From NCBI GenBank assembly GCA_029866025.1, contig JARXAD010000012.1, positions 1 to 64,000 on the forward strand: 64,000 nt of DNA, written 5' to 3'. The position numbers were made by a program, and so were the translations under genes. Every line of letters begins with the position of its first letter. Within the stretch, counting starts at the first letter, position 1. Positions 16,041-24,211 of this stretch are shown one piece after another. This stretch comes from Vampirovibrionales bacterium (lineage in GTDB: Bacteria; Cyanobacteriota; Vampirovibrionia; Vampirovibrionales; Vampirovibrionaceae). Below the pieces are notes generated by a model. The model had not been told where the DNA came from, did not search any database, and worked only from the letters and a program-made list of their open reading frames with translations.

Positions 16041-18836
16041 ATGGCGATTCCGTCCATTCCTTCATCCTTGCCTCAAGCCCAGTTGGGTTTGTTTGGCGTG
16101 GCGATGGTGGAATCGTCGACTCCTAAAGCCAATCAAAGTTACGTTCAAGTCTGGGTGGATGTAGCAGGCATTCCTAACCTTGCCACCAGCACCGATTCCA
16201 ACGAGGGCTACACCTACAGCGTACCCGAGCATCTAACCCAATCAGGCCCATTACAGGTGGGGATGGCCGTATCGGTAGGCTTTGGGGGGCGGCCCCATTG
16301 CGTGGGCATTATTGTCAGTTGCCATACCGAATTACCCGCCTCGGTAGAAGGATTCAACCCATCATTGGCACCAAACCGCATCAAGCCCATTGAAGCCTTA
16401 CTCAGCGATGCGCCCTTATTTCCAGCAGCAGATTTGGCAGTTCTCAAAGGCATTGCCGAGTATACGGGGTCGTCTCTGGGCAGTGTGATTAAAGCCGTTT
16501 TGCCTGCCAAACTACTACAACAAGCCAAACCCCAACTAGCCCTATGCCCAGAGGTGGTGGCCCGCTCCCCGCGTAGCGGATTCCATCCCACGGCGCAGCA
16601 AGTGCTGGCCGCTTTAGACGACGGCCCCCTAAGCCCCACCGGCTTGCAACGCAAACTAACGCTGGCCGATAAACCTTTTAAAAGCCTCATTCAGCAATTG
16701 CTGCAGCAAGGCGTTATTCAACGCACCCTAAGGTGGCAAAACGCTGCCCAAGCCAAAACCGAATGCTGGCTAGTGGCTACAAAAACAGAACACACCGCTA
16801 AACTGCCACCCAAGCAACACGCTTTACTGGCTTGGATAACAGACCAAGGGGGGGAAGTCCTCAAGGCAGAAGCACTATCTCAAGCATCTCGCAGCGTACT
16901 GCAAGGGTTGATGGATAAAGGCGTGGTGAGCCTTGAAGAACGCAACGGTTACGGCGTGTTTGACGCACGTAAAACAGCCCCACTCCACCTCACCACCCAA
17001 CAACAACGCGTCACCGAAACCTTATGGGACGCTAAAGTTGCCATTCAAATTAATGTCACCGAATCACTGGAACCTTTTTGCCTGATGGGCGTCACAGGCA
17101 GCGGCAAAACCGCCGTGTACTTAGAGTTAGCCAAGCGCTGCTTATCGCAAGGGCAATCGGTATTGATACTAGTGCCGGAAATTGCCCTAACGGGGGCTTT
17201 GGCCCACCGGCTGGAGGCCTTTTTTGGTCCCGGACAAGTCATTCGCTGGCACAGCAACCTCAGCGATGGCGAACGCGCCACCGCGTGGCACCGCATCCAA
17301 ACCGAGACGGCATCTCTGGTCATTGGGGCCCGAAGCGCCGTGTTGTTGCCCTTACCTAATCTTGGCCTCATTGTGCTAGACGAGGCCCACGACGCCAGTT
17401 TTAAGCAAGAAACCCCCGCCCCTCGTTACCATGCCCAAACCGTGGCCCGCCTAAAGGCCCAACAACATTGCTGTTTAGTCGTATTGGGCAGCGCCACGCC
17501 GGATGTGAGTGACTGGTACCGCGCCGTGCAAGCCAATCGCTTGCTGACGTTGGATGAACGTTATGGCCAGCGTCCCTTGGCGACTGTGCAGTGCGTGGAC
17601 CTACGGATGGATAATCGGAGCGACACTTTTCAAAGCCCGTTAGCATCCACAGAGCCGGAGCCGGAAAAACCCACGGCAGGGTCAATCTCTAGTGGCGCCT
17701 ACGGCCAAGGCCTTAGCCGAGATAACATTTACGAGCAAGCTAAGCCCACTCCTCCACAAAAGCCTTCAGCAAGCTCTGCTTCAAGAAAAAGCGTTTCGCC
17801 TGCCTTAATTGCCGCCATGCAACAACGGCTGGAAGCGGGCGAGCAAAGCCTCATTCTCATTAACCGGCGGGGCTTTCACACGCTGGTGCAGTGCGGCACC
17901 TGCCAACAAACCCTCCAATGCCCCGATTGCGCCGTGTCGCTTACCGTGCATCGTGCGGTTCAAAACGCCAGCAATCCAGCAGACCCAGATCGCTACTGCT
18001 GCCATCATTGCGGCTACATGGCCACCAGCCTAACCTATTGCCCCCATTGCGCCAGCCGAGCCCTGCGCAAACTAGGCACCGGCAGTCAAAAAGTGGAAGA
18101 CGAACTGCACGCAGCCTTTCCTGACGCACGCATTGCAAGGTTGGACCGCGATATCACCCAGCGTAAAGGCGCTAGCGATACCGTACTGGCGGATTTTAGC
18201 GCCCACCGAGCGGATATTTTGGTAGGCACCCAAATGGTGGCCAAGGGCCTAGACATTGCCAACGTGACGCTGGTGGGCGTATTGCAAGCCGATAGCAGCC
18301 TGATGCTGCCGGATTATCGCTCCTCCGAGCGGACCTTTCAGTTGCTCACCCAAGTAGCGGGGCGTTCCGGCCGAGGCGACAAACCCGGCGAAGTACTCAT
18401 TCAAACCTACAACCCCAGCCATCCCGTCATTCAACGCGCCATGGATCAAGACACGGTGGGCTTTTTACACGATGAACTCCTCATCCGACAAGACGTAGGG
18501 TTTCCCCCCTTTACTCAGCTGATACGCCTAATACTCGCAGGGGAACAAGAAGGCGAACTGCGCCAAACCATGGAAGCCACCCTAGCCCACCTGAAAGCCC
18601 ATTTGGTTAGCGTATTGGGAGAGAAGGCCAAAGCCATTAGTGTGTTAGGCCCTGCCCCGTGCTTGATTAGCCGAATTCAAGGGCTCTTTCGCTACCACCT
18701 GCTCATTAAAATCCCCACCACACCCATAGAAACCCAGAAAGCGGGCCATCGCGCCGTGGTGGAGTTTTATCAATCTCTGCGCCTAGCCGCCCGCTTCCGC
18801 ACCGTGCTGGATGTGGACGCTTTGTCTTTGTATTAG
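16041..18836 (+). CDS. priA: Primosomal helicase PriA
   Basis: PriA restarts stalled replication forks by binding fork DNA, unwinding it and loading the replicative helicase. From ATG 16041 it has 931 residues. The N-terminal 3'-DNA-binding domain includes VGMAVSVGFGGRPHCVGIIV. The helicase core has Walker A GVTGSGKT, LVPEIALT, the DEAH box and GSATPDV. Eight or so cysteines in four CxxC-type pairs (CGTC, CPDC, CCHHC, CPHC) bind two zinc ions. Motifs V and VI read GTQMVAKGLDI and QVAGRSGRG. A Ser/Pro-rich insert of about 50 residues lies between the first helicase lobe and the zinc region and lengthens the protein beyond the usual 730-800. Confidence 0.96.
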   Translation: MAIPSIPSSLPQAQLGLFGVAMVESSTPKANQSYVQVWVDVAGIPNLATSTDSNEGYTYSVPEHLTQSGPLQVGMAVSVGFGGRPHCVGIIVSCHTELPASVEGFNPSLAPNRIKPIEALLSDAPLFPAADLAVLKGIAEYTGSSLGSVIKAVLPAKLLQQAKPQLALCPEVVARSPRSGFHPTAQQVLAALDDGPLSPTGLQRKLTLADKPFKSLIQQLLQQGVIQRTLRWQNAAQAKTECWLVATKTEHTAKLPPKQHALLAWITDQGGEVLKAEALSQASRSVLQGLMDKGVVSLEERNGYGVFDARKTAPLHLTTQQQRVTETLWDAKVAIQINVTESLEPFCLMGVTGSGKTAVYLELAKRCLSQGQSVLILVPEIALTGALAHRLEAFFGPGQVIRWHSNLSDGERATAWHRIQTETASLVIGARSAVLLPLPNLGLIVLDEAHDASFKQETPAPRYHAQTVARLKAQQHCCLVVLGSATPDVSDWYRAVQANRLLTLDERYGQRPLATVQCVDLRMDNRSDTFQSPLASTEPEPEKPTAGSISSGAYGQGLSRDNIYEQAKPTPPQKPSASSASRKSVSPALIAAMQQRLEAGEQSLILINRRGFHTLVQCGTCQQTLQCPDCAVSLTVHRAVQNASNPADPDRYCCHHCGYMATSLTYCPHCASRALRKLGTGSQKVEDELHAAFPDARIARLDRDITQRKGASDTVLADFSAHRADILVGTQMVAKGLDIANVTLVGVLQADSSLMLPDYRSSERTFQLLTQVAGRSGRGDKPGEVLIQTYNPSHPVIQRAMDQDTVGFLHDELLIRQDVGFPPFTQLIRLILAGEQEGELRQTMEATLAHLKAHLVSVLGEKAKAISVLGPAPCLISRIQGLFRYHLLIKIPTTPIETQKAGHRAVVEFYQSLRLAARFRTVLDVDALSLY

Positions 18837-18886
18837 CGCTCTCTATTACGTCTCTCTCAATCCATTTACTAAAACCAAACCGATTC

Positions 18887-19906
18887 CTACAACGGCTGCG
18901 TTTCTTGACAAACAGCCCGTTGCAACGGTGGCGCACTGGTCCATTGCAAGGGCAACAAGGCAAAGGGGTTTTCCCCAGATACTGGCGCACTAGAAGCCTT
19001 CGCCTGCTGAAGACGCTGTTGAAGACGTACCCGAAACGGCGGAATACGGTAAACCGGCTCAGGCACGTCGGGGGCAGGCAGTGTTTGAAGAGGCACCTGA
19101 AACGCTGACTGGGCCTGTGATCGAATCCCCATCGCATCTTTTACCAGTTGCCACATCAACCCTACTGGCGACAGTTCATCCATTGTTTGAAACTGCTGAA
19201 CCGCATTGGAGGGAACATTTAATGGAGCTACCGAACCGGTATCCAAAGAGTTTAAGGCTTTTTTAGGGGCAATGGGGCTAATCATTGGGTATTTCTCCGT
19301 ACTCGAAGATGGTGGCAATAGTTTTGCTGGTAACAAGGTTCCGGCAGTGGGTATTGCAGTTAGGGGCCCCGTCAATCGACGGTCTAAAGACAGTTCCAAT
19401 CGCATGGCTTGAGTCAAAGGATTGGTGACATACCGCCCACGAAGCGGTTGAGGCACATCCACCGTCAAATTATCCCAGTTATCTGGGGTGTGTGTATCCA
19501 TGGCCGTGTGTTTCTCTAACAAGGTAGACGTCATGAGGTTCCTTAACCCCAGCAAGCTGGGTGTGTTCAATACGTTGTGCAGTGCGGTTAAAAGCACCCC
19601 TTGGGGTGCCAGGAAGCGGGCTTTCATGGTTGGCACAGGCCAGTATTCTTTGACGCTGTTTACCATCGTCCCCAAAGGAAACATCAACCCGTGTCTCTCG
19701 CCTCGCCGTTCGTTATCATGGGCATCACCTCTATTACTGTAGAATCGATAGCGAATTTTGTCAGGGGTTTGGCAGGCATGTAAGGTCATTTCTCCATTAG
19801 GCAGAGGAGTTTTGGTTACAACTTTGTTACACGCCCCAGCGGGGCGTTTTTTAAAGAGGACCCAAGGTCCTTCTTTAATGCTGAGTTTTTGAATGACAGC
19901 GTTCAT
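18887..19906 (-). CDS. Orphan protein, unknown function
   Basis: No family is recognised. From the ATG at 19906 the protein has 339 residues; a TTG at 19966 would add a hydrophobic 20-residue leader. The first third has alternating strands and basic stretches. The middle (about 100-210) is rich in Thr, Leu and Pro. The C-terminal third is low complexity, with Ala, Pro, Ser and Gln and a short RQRLQQAKA helix. It is convergent with priA and divergent from tadA, with start sites only about 80 bases apart. Neither start has a good ribosome site. Confidence 0.6.
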   Translation of the reverse strand: MNAVIQKLSIKEGPWVLFKKRPAGACNKVVTKTPLPNGEMTLHACQTPDKIRYRFYSNRGDAHDNERRGERHGLMFPLGTMVNSVKEYWPVPTMKARFLAPQGVLLTALHNVLNTPSLLGLRNLMTSTLLEKHTAMDTHTPDNWDNLTVDVPQPLRGRYVTNPLTQAMRLELSLDRRLTGPLTAIPTAGTLLPAKLLPPSSSTEKYPMISPIAPKKALNSLDTGSVAPLNVPSNAVQQFQTMDELSPVGLMWQLVKDAMGIRSQAQSAFQVPLQTLPAPDVPEPVYRIPPFRVRLQQRLQQAKASSAPVSGENPFALLPLQWTSAPPLQRAVCQETQPL

Positions 19907-19947
19907 ATAGAGATTGGGTGACAGTAGGGTAATGGCGACGAAAGTGA

Positions 19948-19978
19948 TTGCAACAAGGCTGGGCAAATAACGTATACT
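19948..19978 (+). promoter_or_regulatory. Putative tadA promoter, near-leaderless
   Basis: TTGCAA (19948-19953) and TATACT (19973-19978) are separated by 19 bases. The expected transcript start lies at about 19984-19987, and the tadA ATG is at 19987, so the message would have almost no leader. Confidence 0.45.
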
Positions 19979-19986
19979 GTTGCCTT

Positions 19987-20445
19987 ATGGCTTTAACTGA
20001 TTACACCCAACCGATGAAGCAAGCACTGACCTTGGCGGAACAAGCCTTACCTGCCGATGTCCCCGTGGGCTGCGTGATTCTCAATCTTCAAGGTGTGATA
20101 ATTGGCGAAGGCTACAACCGGCGCGAGATTGATCAGAACCCCGCAGGTCACGCCGAAGTATTGGCCGTGCAAGCAGCCGCTAAAACCATAGGCAACTGGC
20201 GTTTAACGGGTTGCATTGCCGTGGTTACGTTAGAACCCTGCCGGATGTGTTGTGAGCTCCTCGTTCAAAGCCGTGTGGCGGGAATTGTGTATGGTGCCTC
20301 GGATCCCCTTGCCGGTGGGGTGGACTCTCGGTGGAAGGGGTTGGATGGCATTTCCAATCCACCGTGGGTGCTGGGCGGTGTGTTGAGCACCGAATGCCAA
20401 TACCGCCTACATGAGTTTTTTCGGCACAAGCGCCAAGGGGCTTAA
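19987..20445 (+). CDS. tadA: tRNA-specific adenosine deaminase
   Basis: The 152-residue cytidine-deaminase-fold protein is counted from the ATG at 19987. The zinc and catalytic site is complete: HAE at residues 55-57 and PCRMC at 84-88. TadA converts A34 to inosine in tRNA-Arg(ACG), which is needed to read CGC and CGA codons. The C-terminal GGVDSRWKGLDGI and helix LHEFFRHKR fit the family. No Shine-Dalgarno is seen; a TATACT box just upstream suggests a leaderless message. A palindromic repeat element follows downstream. Confidence 0.93.
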   Translation: MALTDYTQPMKQALTLAEQALPADVPVGCVILNLQGVIIGEGYNRREIDQNPAGHAEVLAVQAAAKTIGNWRLTGCIAVVTLEPCRMCCELLVQSRVAGIVYGASDPLAGGVDSRWKGLDGISNPPWVLGGVLSTECQYRLHEFFRHKRQGA

Positions 20446-20511
20446 GCAAAGGATATACAGTGTTACGCCACTGTTACACCCAGCCAACTGAGTAGGCTAT
20501 CTTTTTTTCTG

Positions 20512-20849
20512 TTGCCGAGGGGCCAGCCCCTCATCGCTCCCCGCACAGGGACTGCGTCCCTTGTGTGTCCCGCAATGGATCTTAGCAGCTCCCTACTGTG
20601 GGCTTCGGGTGTCGCCAGAGTTGCGGCTGCGCTGCGCTTGCTCGCAAACAGACGTTGTGAGGCTTGTGCTAGCGCACAGTGTAAGCCTCACAACCCACCT
20701 CACCCACAGGATCAGCTTGCTTTCCAAACGTATTGAGGTTTACGCCTAAGGCAAGTTTATAATCACAGCTTGCTGTGTGTAGTGTAGGCGAGACGGTTGA
20801 GCGAAGCGAAACAGCCACATGATGCCTTGAGGGGCTGACCCCTCGGCAA
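20512..20849. mobile_element. MITE-like palindromic element with inverted ends
   Basis: The element is about 338 bases. Its ends (20512-20533 and 20828-20849) are 22-base inverted repeats differing at one position, and each end is itself a hairpin, GAGGGGC-nn-GCCCCTC. Inside are further palindromes: around 20544-20563 (AGGGAC-TGC-GTCCCT core), a 12-bp stem at 20654-20665 with 20683-20694, and CACAGCTTGCTGTG at 20764-20777. There is no credible gene inside. It lies between the convergent tadA and the 109-codon gene. It could be a non-autonomous transposon or a REP/BIME-type cluster. Confidence 0.65.
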
Positions 20850-20876
20850 AAAATCTTTAAAGCCTAGTGACGGCAC

Positions 20877-21206
20877 CTAACCGAATGTTTTAAAGGTGCT
20901 GGCAATGTTTTTTTGAATCACCTTTTGTACGGCTTCAATTTCGGTTTGCACCGCTTCCCGCTGGCTATCCACCCTCCGTAGCTGCATTTCCAGCATTTTA
21001 TCGATTTGGGCAAAGGCCTGAATCCGCAAGTTAATTTGAATGGCCTGAGGCGAATCGGGTTCCAGGTTGGTGGAGACAGTAAACAACTGACCCGTGATGT
21101 TGGCTAAATACATCCGAGCCTGGTTAATAAATTGCCCCTGAAGTTCCAGATCGCTTTTACGCGCCGTTAACCCCAGAAAGCGGGCTTGGCTGGCAGCAAG
21201 GCCCAC
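20877..21206 (-). CDS. Small helical protein of a lineage-specific type
   Basis: This 109-residue protein begins MGLAASQARFLGLTARKSDLELQ. I associate this type of opening with hypothetical proteins common in Melainabacteria genomes, but cannot name a family. The rest is almost all helix with heptad-like spacing (about 65-105), suggesting a coiled coil. The start is GTG at 21206; an in-frame stop two codons upstream excludes a longer start, and AGGTTGAG lies just before it. The start resembles that of proteins linked to flagella or secretion elsewhere, but no neighbour supports this. Confidence 0.75.
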   Translation of the reverse strand: MGLAASQARFLGLTARKSDLELQGQFINQARMYLANITGQLFTVSTNLEPDSPQAIQINLRIQAFAQIDKMLEMQLRRVDSQREAVQTEIEAVQKVIQKNIASTFKTFG

Positions 21207-21488
21207 GAGATCTCAACCTATTGATGATGGGAAGAAAAAAGAAACAAACCATTCAATAACCGCCGTGTAAACACGGATTATTAACAAACCTAAAAGGCCT
21301 TTGCAAAATAAACCGCATAAAAAAGGCCCTTTTAGGGGCTTTGGGAGAAGTATCGGCAAACGGTGGACTTTCTTCAGGTGTCCCCACTGAGTGAGGGTAT
21401 TTTGAGGGTAATACCATATTGTTTATATATCTTTACAATTTTCCGCCGATACTGTCACTAACCCTCCCACCACAGATAGGATGCGGGT
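21207..21488. other. Divergent intergenic region with palindromes
   Basis: A perfect palindrome CCGTGT-AA-ACACGG lies at 21263-21276 and is a candidate operator. CCTAAAAGGCC (21289-21299) pairs with GGCCCTTTTAGG (21325-21336), allowing one bulge. The region separates a minus-strand gene from the plus-strand paralogue pair and should hold both promoters. Confidence 0.45.
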
Positions 21489-22094
21489 ATGGAACAACGG
21501 TCCCCACAGGGGTTTACTTTGCCCACCGATACCTTTACCTCGGCAGGTCCGTCATTGCCTATGGAAGAATACCGAGAGCTTCGCTGGTACGACCAAAACA
21601 TGTACACGGCAAAAGCGGTGCAAGCGCTGCTTACCTTTCCTGATGCACTGCAAAACATGGTGTGCCAAACGTTACTAACAATATTGGCGCAGCAACCCAA
21701 TGCCCCTCAGCCAAAAGCCAAAGGCATTCTCTCCCTTTATAGAAGCCGCCAAAAGCAGCACCCAAGCGATCAGCGTCAACTGACGCACAGCACCTTAGCC
21801 ACTATTGGCCAACTGCCCGATCCCAGACGTCAGCCCATGGTCCAAACCATTCATGACCTCACCACTGGGTTTAGAGACTATTTAAAGCTATGCAAACAGT
21901 ATCAAGCCACCCCCAACGCCGCAGAAGCACGTCATTTACTGGGATTATACCTAAGTGATGGCGTCAAAGGATGTTACAAAGGCCTTCAAAACCTTTCTCA
22001 GCAACATCAGGAACGCCATCAAACCAAAACCCAGCAACAGCTGTTTCGTAGTGTGCCAGCGCCCCACATTGCCACCCTTTCTAAAAAAAGATAA
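21489..22094 (+). CDS. Orphan family protein, copy 1 of a tandem pair
   Basis: This 201-residue protein has no known family, but it is clearly homologous to the next gene. Shared blocks include RWYD (about 31), a KA...LL.FP...Q..VCQTLL stretch (about 42-65), L.LYR/K..QK, DQR.LTH.TL, LP..R..M, and the strongly conserved YLKLCKQYQA.PN (about 130-142). The blocks are helical and no membrane segment is present. The N-terminus is a short disordered tail. The ATG at 21489 follows GCGGGT. The pair seems to be one transcript with a 117-base gap. Confidence 0.75.
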   Translation: MEQRSPQGFTLPTDTFTSAGPSLPMEEYRELRWYDQNMYTAKAVQALLTFPDALQNMVCQTLLTILAQQPNAPQPKAKGILSLYRSRQKQHPSDQRQLTHSTLATIGQLPDPRRQPMVQTIHDLTTGFRDYLKLCKQYQATPNAAEARHLLGLYLSDGVKGCYKGLQNLSQQHQERHQTKTQQQLFRSVPAPHIATLSKKR

Positions 22095-22211
22095 ATAGCC
22101 GAGAGTTTACTCGCACAAAAAATAAAATCCACCCTCTCTTTACAAACACCCAAACCGATACTTACACTATCCTCCATTACGCTTTCTCGTTCCCTTGTAT
22201 CGGATTTACAA

Positions 22212-22934
22212 ATGGACACCACACCCAACAACCCTCCTCGCCGCTCCCTTAGTGATCGAGCTCGAGAGGATCAGCCCAAGAAGGCTTCTGATGGGCTATC
22301 CACCCCACCTACACAAAGTAGCGGCGGTGCCAAATCCTCTGCCCCCATGGGGGAATGGCGCCAACGCCGTTGGTACGATCGCGAGCCTCAGGCGTCCAAG
22401 GCCATCCGTTGCCTATTGGCGTTTCCCGTGGTGTTTCAAGACGTGGTCTGCCAAACGCTACTGAACTTGGCGGCTCAGTTACCCCAAAACACCTTAGACC
22501 CCTTAAAATCCGTAGGCACCGAAAATATTTTGGCATTGTACAAGGCCAAGCAAAAGCGCCGCGACTATGACCAACGGGAGTTGACCCACGACACCTTAAG
22601 CCAACTGGGCGTGTTGCCCGAAACCAAGCGCAACACCATGATGCGCCACATTAACCAACTAACCGAAGCCTTTAGGGGATACCTAAAGCTGTGCAAGCAG
22701 TACCAAGCCAAGCCGAATTTGGTGGATGTTCGTAAACTGCTAAATCAGTACCAAATAACTGGCCCAGAAGGTTGTAACAGCATTCTGCAAGGCATTCATG
22801 ACGAATGGGAGCAAGTGGCACAGATAAAGAACAGCAACCTGGCCTTTATGCACACGCCACGGCCACCCTTGCCCGTTTCTGGCCCAAAGCCCAACCAAAA
22901 GCCCAACCAAAAGCCTGGCCAAAGTGACCGTTAG
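22212..22934 (+). CDS. Orphan family protein, copy 2 of a tandem pair
   Basis: This 240-residue protein is a paralogue of the gene before it, with about 40 percent identity by eye over the central 150 residues. It keeps RWYD, VCQTLL, DQRELTHDTL, the LTEAFRGYLKLCKQYQA block and a GPEGC motif near residue 190 that corresponds to G-V-K-G-C in copy 1. It has a longer disordered Ser/Pro N-terminus (1-50) and a C-terminal tail with a repeated PNQKPNQKP. The conserved core suggests a shared helical domain with a protein or nucleic-acid partner; the function is unknown. Confidence 0.75.
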   Translation: MDTTPNNPPRRSLSDRAREDQPKKASDGLSTPPTQSSGGAKSSAPMGEWRQRRWYDREPQASKAIRCLLAFPVVFQDVVCQTLLNLAAQLPQNTLDPLKSVGTENILALYKAKQKRRDYDQRELTHDTLSQLGVLPETKRNTMMRHINQLTEAFRGYLKLCKQYQAKPNLVDVRKLLNQYQITGPEGCNSILQGIHDEWEQVAQIKNSNLAFMHTPRPPLPVSGPKPNQKPNQKPGQSDR

Positions 22935-22943
22935 ATACTAGAT

Positions 22944-23249
22944 CTAATTTTTTAAGTGCTCAAGAGTTGAACGACCCGTGGTTTCAAATTCTTTAGCCAG
23001 AGTCACGGCCTTGGTTTTCAGTACGTCCGCTTGATGAGCCAAGGTTTCCGCAACATCGTCTAAACGGCTGCTCACAGAGTCCATCTTTTCTTGAATACAG
23101 GCAGACGACTCATCCCACTGTTCGCGCAGGTTTTCTTCCAAAATACGGCGGGTTTCATACCCCGGACGAGGAGCCGAGAGCACGCCATAGAGCCAGCCTG
23201 CAGCAGCACCCATGACTGCACCCAGTAACAATTTTCCAAATGAGGACAT
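22944..23249 (-). CDS. YtxH domain-containing protein
   Basis: This 101-residue protein opens with a glycine/alanine-rich membrane segment (LLLGAVMGAAAGWLYGVLSAPRPGYETR), the YtxH signature in which a helix is followed by APxxGxExR. A long amphipathic coil (45-100) follows. Such proteins are small, membrane-anchored and often stress-related, with no fixed biochemical role. It sits with a DUF948-like gene and another YtxH gene on the same strand, a grouping common in Bacillota and Cyanobacteria. An alternative ORF in another frame is a shadow. Confidence 0.85.
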   Translation of the reverse strand: MSSFGKLLLGAVMGAAAGWLYGVLSAPRPGYETRRILEENLREQWDESSACIQEKMDSVSSRLDDVAETLAHQADVLKTKAVTLAKEFETTGRSTLEHLKN

Positions 23250-23301
23250 GGTTTCACCGCCTTTACTTTGTATGAGAGTTATTAGCCGTTGTTATCCAAG
23301 G

Positions 23302-23703
23302 TTACAGTTTAATTTTGGAAGCGAGACGCTTGGCCAGCATGCCACACACCACGCCCACCCCACCCCATACACCGCCCGTGGCTTTACCCACCTGAGACAG
23401 CGCCGATAAGGCTACCTGGCCTGCTTTCACCACGTTTTTCTCTGTGGCTACCGCAGAATCTTCGGCTTTATGGGTCAGGCGATCCACCCGATTCACAATG
23501 GCCCGCATGTCTTTCAAAATACTGGGCAGCTCGTAACGCAGTTGCGTCACAAAACCAGAAATATCATTCAACACCATCCAAAAGCGAAACAGCACCGCGA
23601 TGACCAACAACCCCACCGGAATGAGAAGGATCCACAACGTCGTAATCAACGAATGCAAGGCATCGGTTAGTTGAAAAGACGATTCGAGAGAGGCGGTAAG
23701 CAC
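23302..23703 (-). CDS. DUF948-like membrane protein
   Basis: This 133-residue protein has one strong membrane helix near residues 20-42 (TTLWILLIPVGLLVIAVLF). A cytoplasmic coil with LRYELPSILKDMRAIVNRVDRL follows, which fits the DUF948 pattern. A short hydrophobic glycine-rich C-terminus (GGVWGGVGVVCGMLA) resembles a second membrane-associated segment. Its position between two YtxH genes supports the call, since DUF948 and YtxH genes are frequently paired. The function is unknown but probably structural or stress-related at the membrane. Confidence 0.75.
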   Translation of the reverse strand: MLTASLESSFQLTDALHSLITTLWILLIPVGLLVIAVLFRFWMVLNDISGFVTQLRYELPSILKDMRAIVNRVDRLTHKAEDSAVATEKNVVKAGQVALSALSQVGKATGGVWGGVGVVCGMLAKRLASKIKL

Positions 23704-23810
23704 AGGGGCATATTCCTACAATTAAATGACAGCGAGTGACAAGGGGGTGAAGGTGAAAGCATTCCAGTCATAAGAACGGCCCCACGCACCCGTTGTTCCA
23801 CCCAAAAAGG

Positions 23811-24152
23811 CTACATCATGGAAGGATAATCGCCATCCGTGGCTGCCGACTCACGCTCTCGTGCCGATTGGGCACGTTTGGCATGGCGTTGAGTCGAAAT
23901 GTTTTCCAGTTTTTGATCAAAGCGTGCCTTGGTGCGGTCAATGGCCCGATCAATTTTTTGGCGCGTTGGACTATTGGGCTCTAATTCATCTTCCAAACGC
24001 TCCGGCAAGGCTTCCATCAAGCATTTTAAGTCTTTACGCAGTTCTTTTCCGCGTTTGGGCGCGTACAGCGTGCCTAGCAGGGCACCACCGGCAACACCCA
24101 GCATTAAGCCAAACAAAAAACCGAAAATACCGTCATCATTGTTGTTGGACAT
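23811..24152 (-). CDS. YtxH domain-containing protein
   Basis: This 113-residue protein has a disordered acidic start, a single glycine-rich membrane helix (FGFLFGLMLGVAGGALLGTLYAPKRGKELR, about 10-39) with the YtxH ending APKRGKELR, and a charged helical tail. It is the first of the three envelope genes in this transcript direction. A GGAGTGCCTCC stretch upstream gives a possible ribosome site. It differs from the YtxH at 22944 except in the membrane segment, so the two are distant paralogues. Confidence 0.87.
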   Translation of the reverse strand: MSNNNDDGIFGFLFGLMLGVAGGALLGTLYAPKRGKELRKDLKCLMEALPERLEDELEPNSPTRQKIDRAIDRTKARFDQKLENISTQRHAKRAQSARERESAATDGDYPSMM

Positions 24153-24211
24153 GGAGGCACTCCTGTAGCAAAGGGTTCAGACTCGTTTAAAACATCATCA
24201 TACCAAAAGGA

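Noticed and set aside
20512-20736. ORFs inside the palindromic element
   Set aside because: There is no ribosome site, and the translations follow the palindromes rather than a protein-like pattern.
21325-21345. Terminator at AAAAAAGGCCC..GGGGC near 21325
   Set aside because: No gene ends upstream on either strand, so it is better described as part of the palindromic promoter region.
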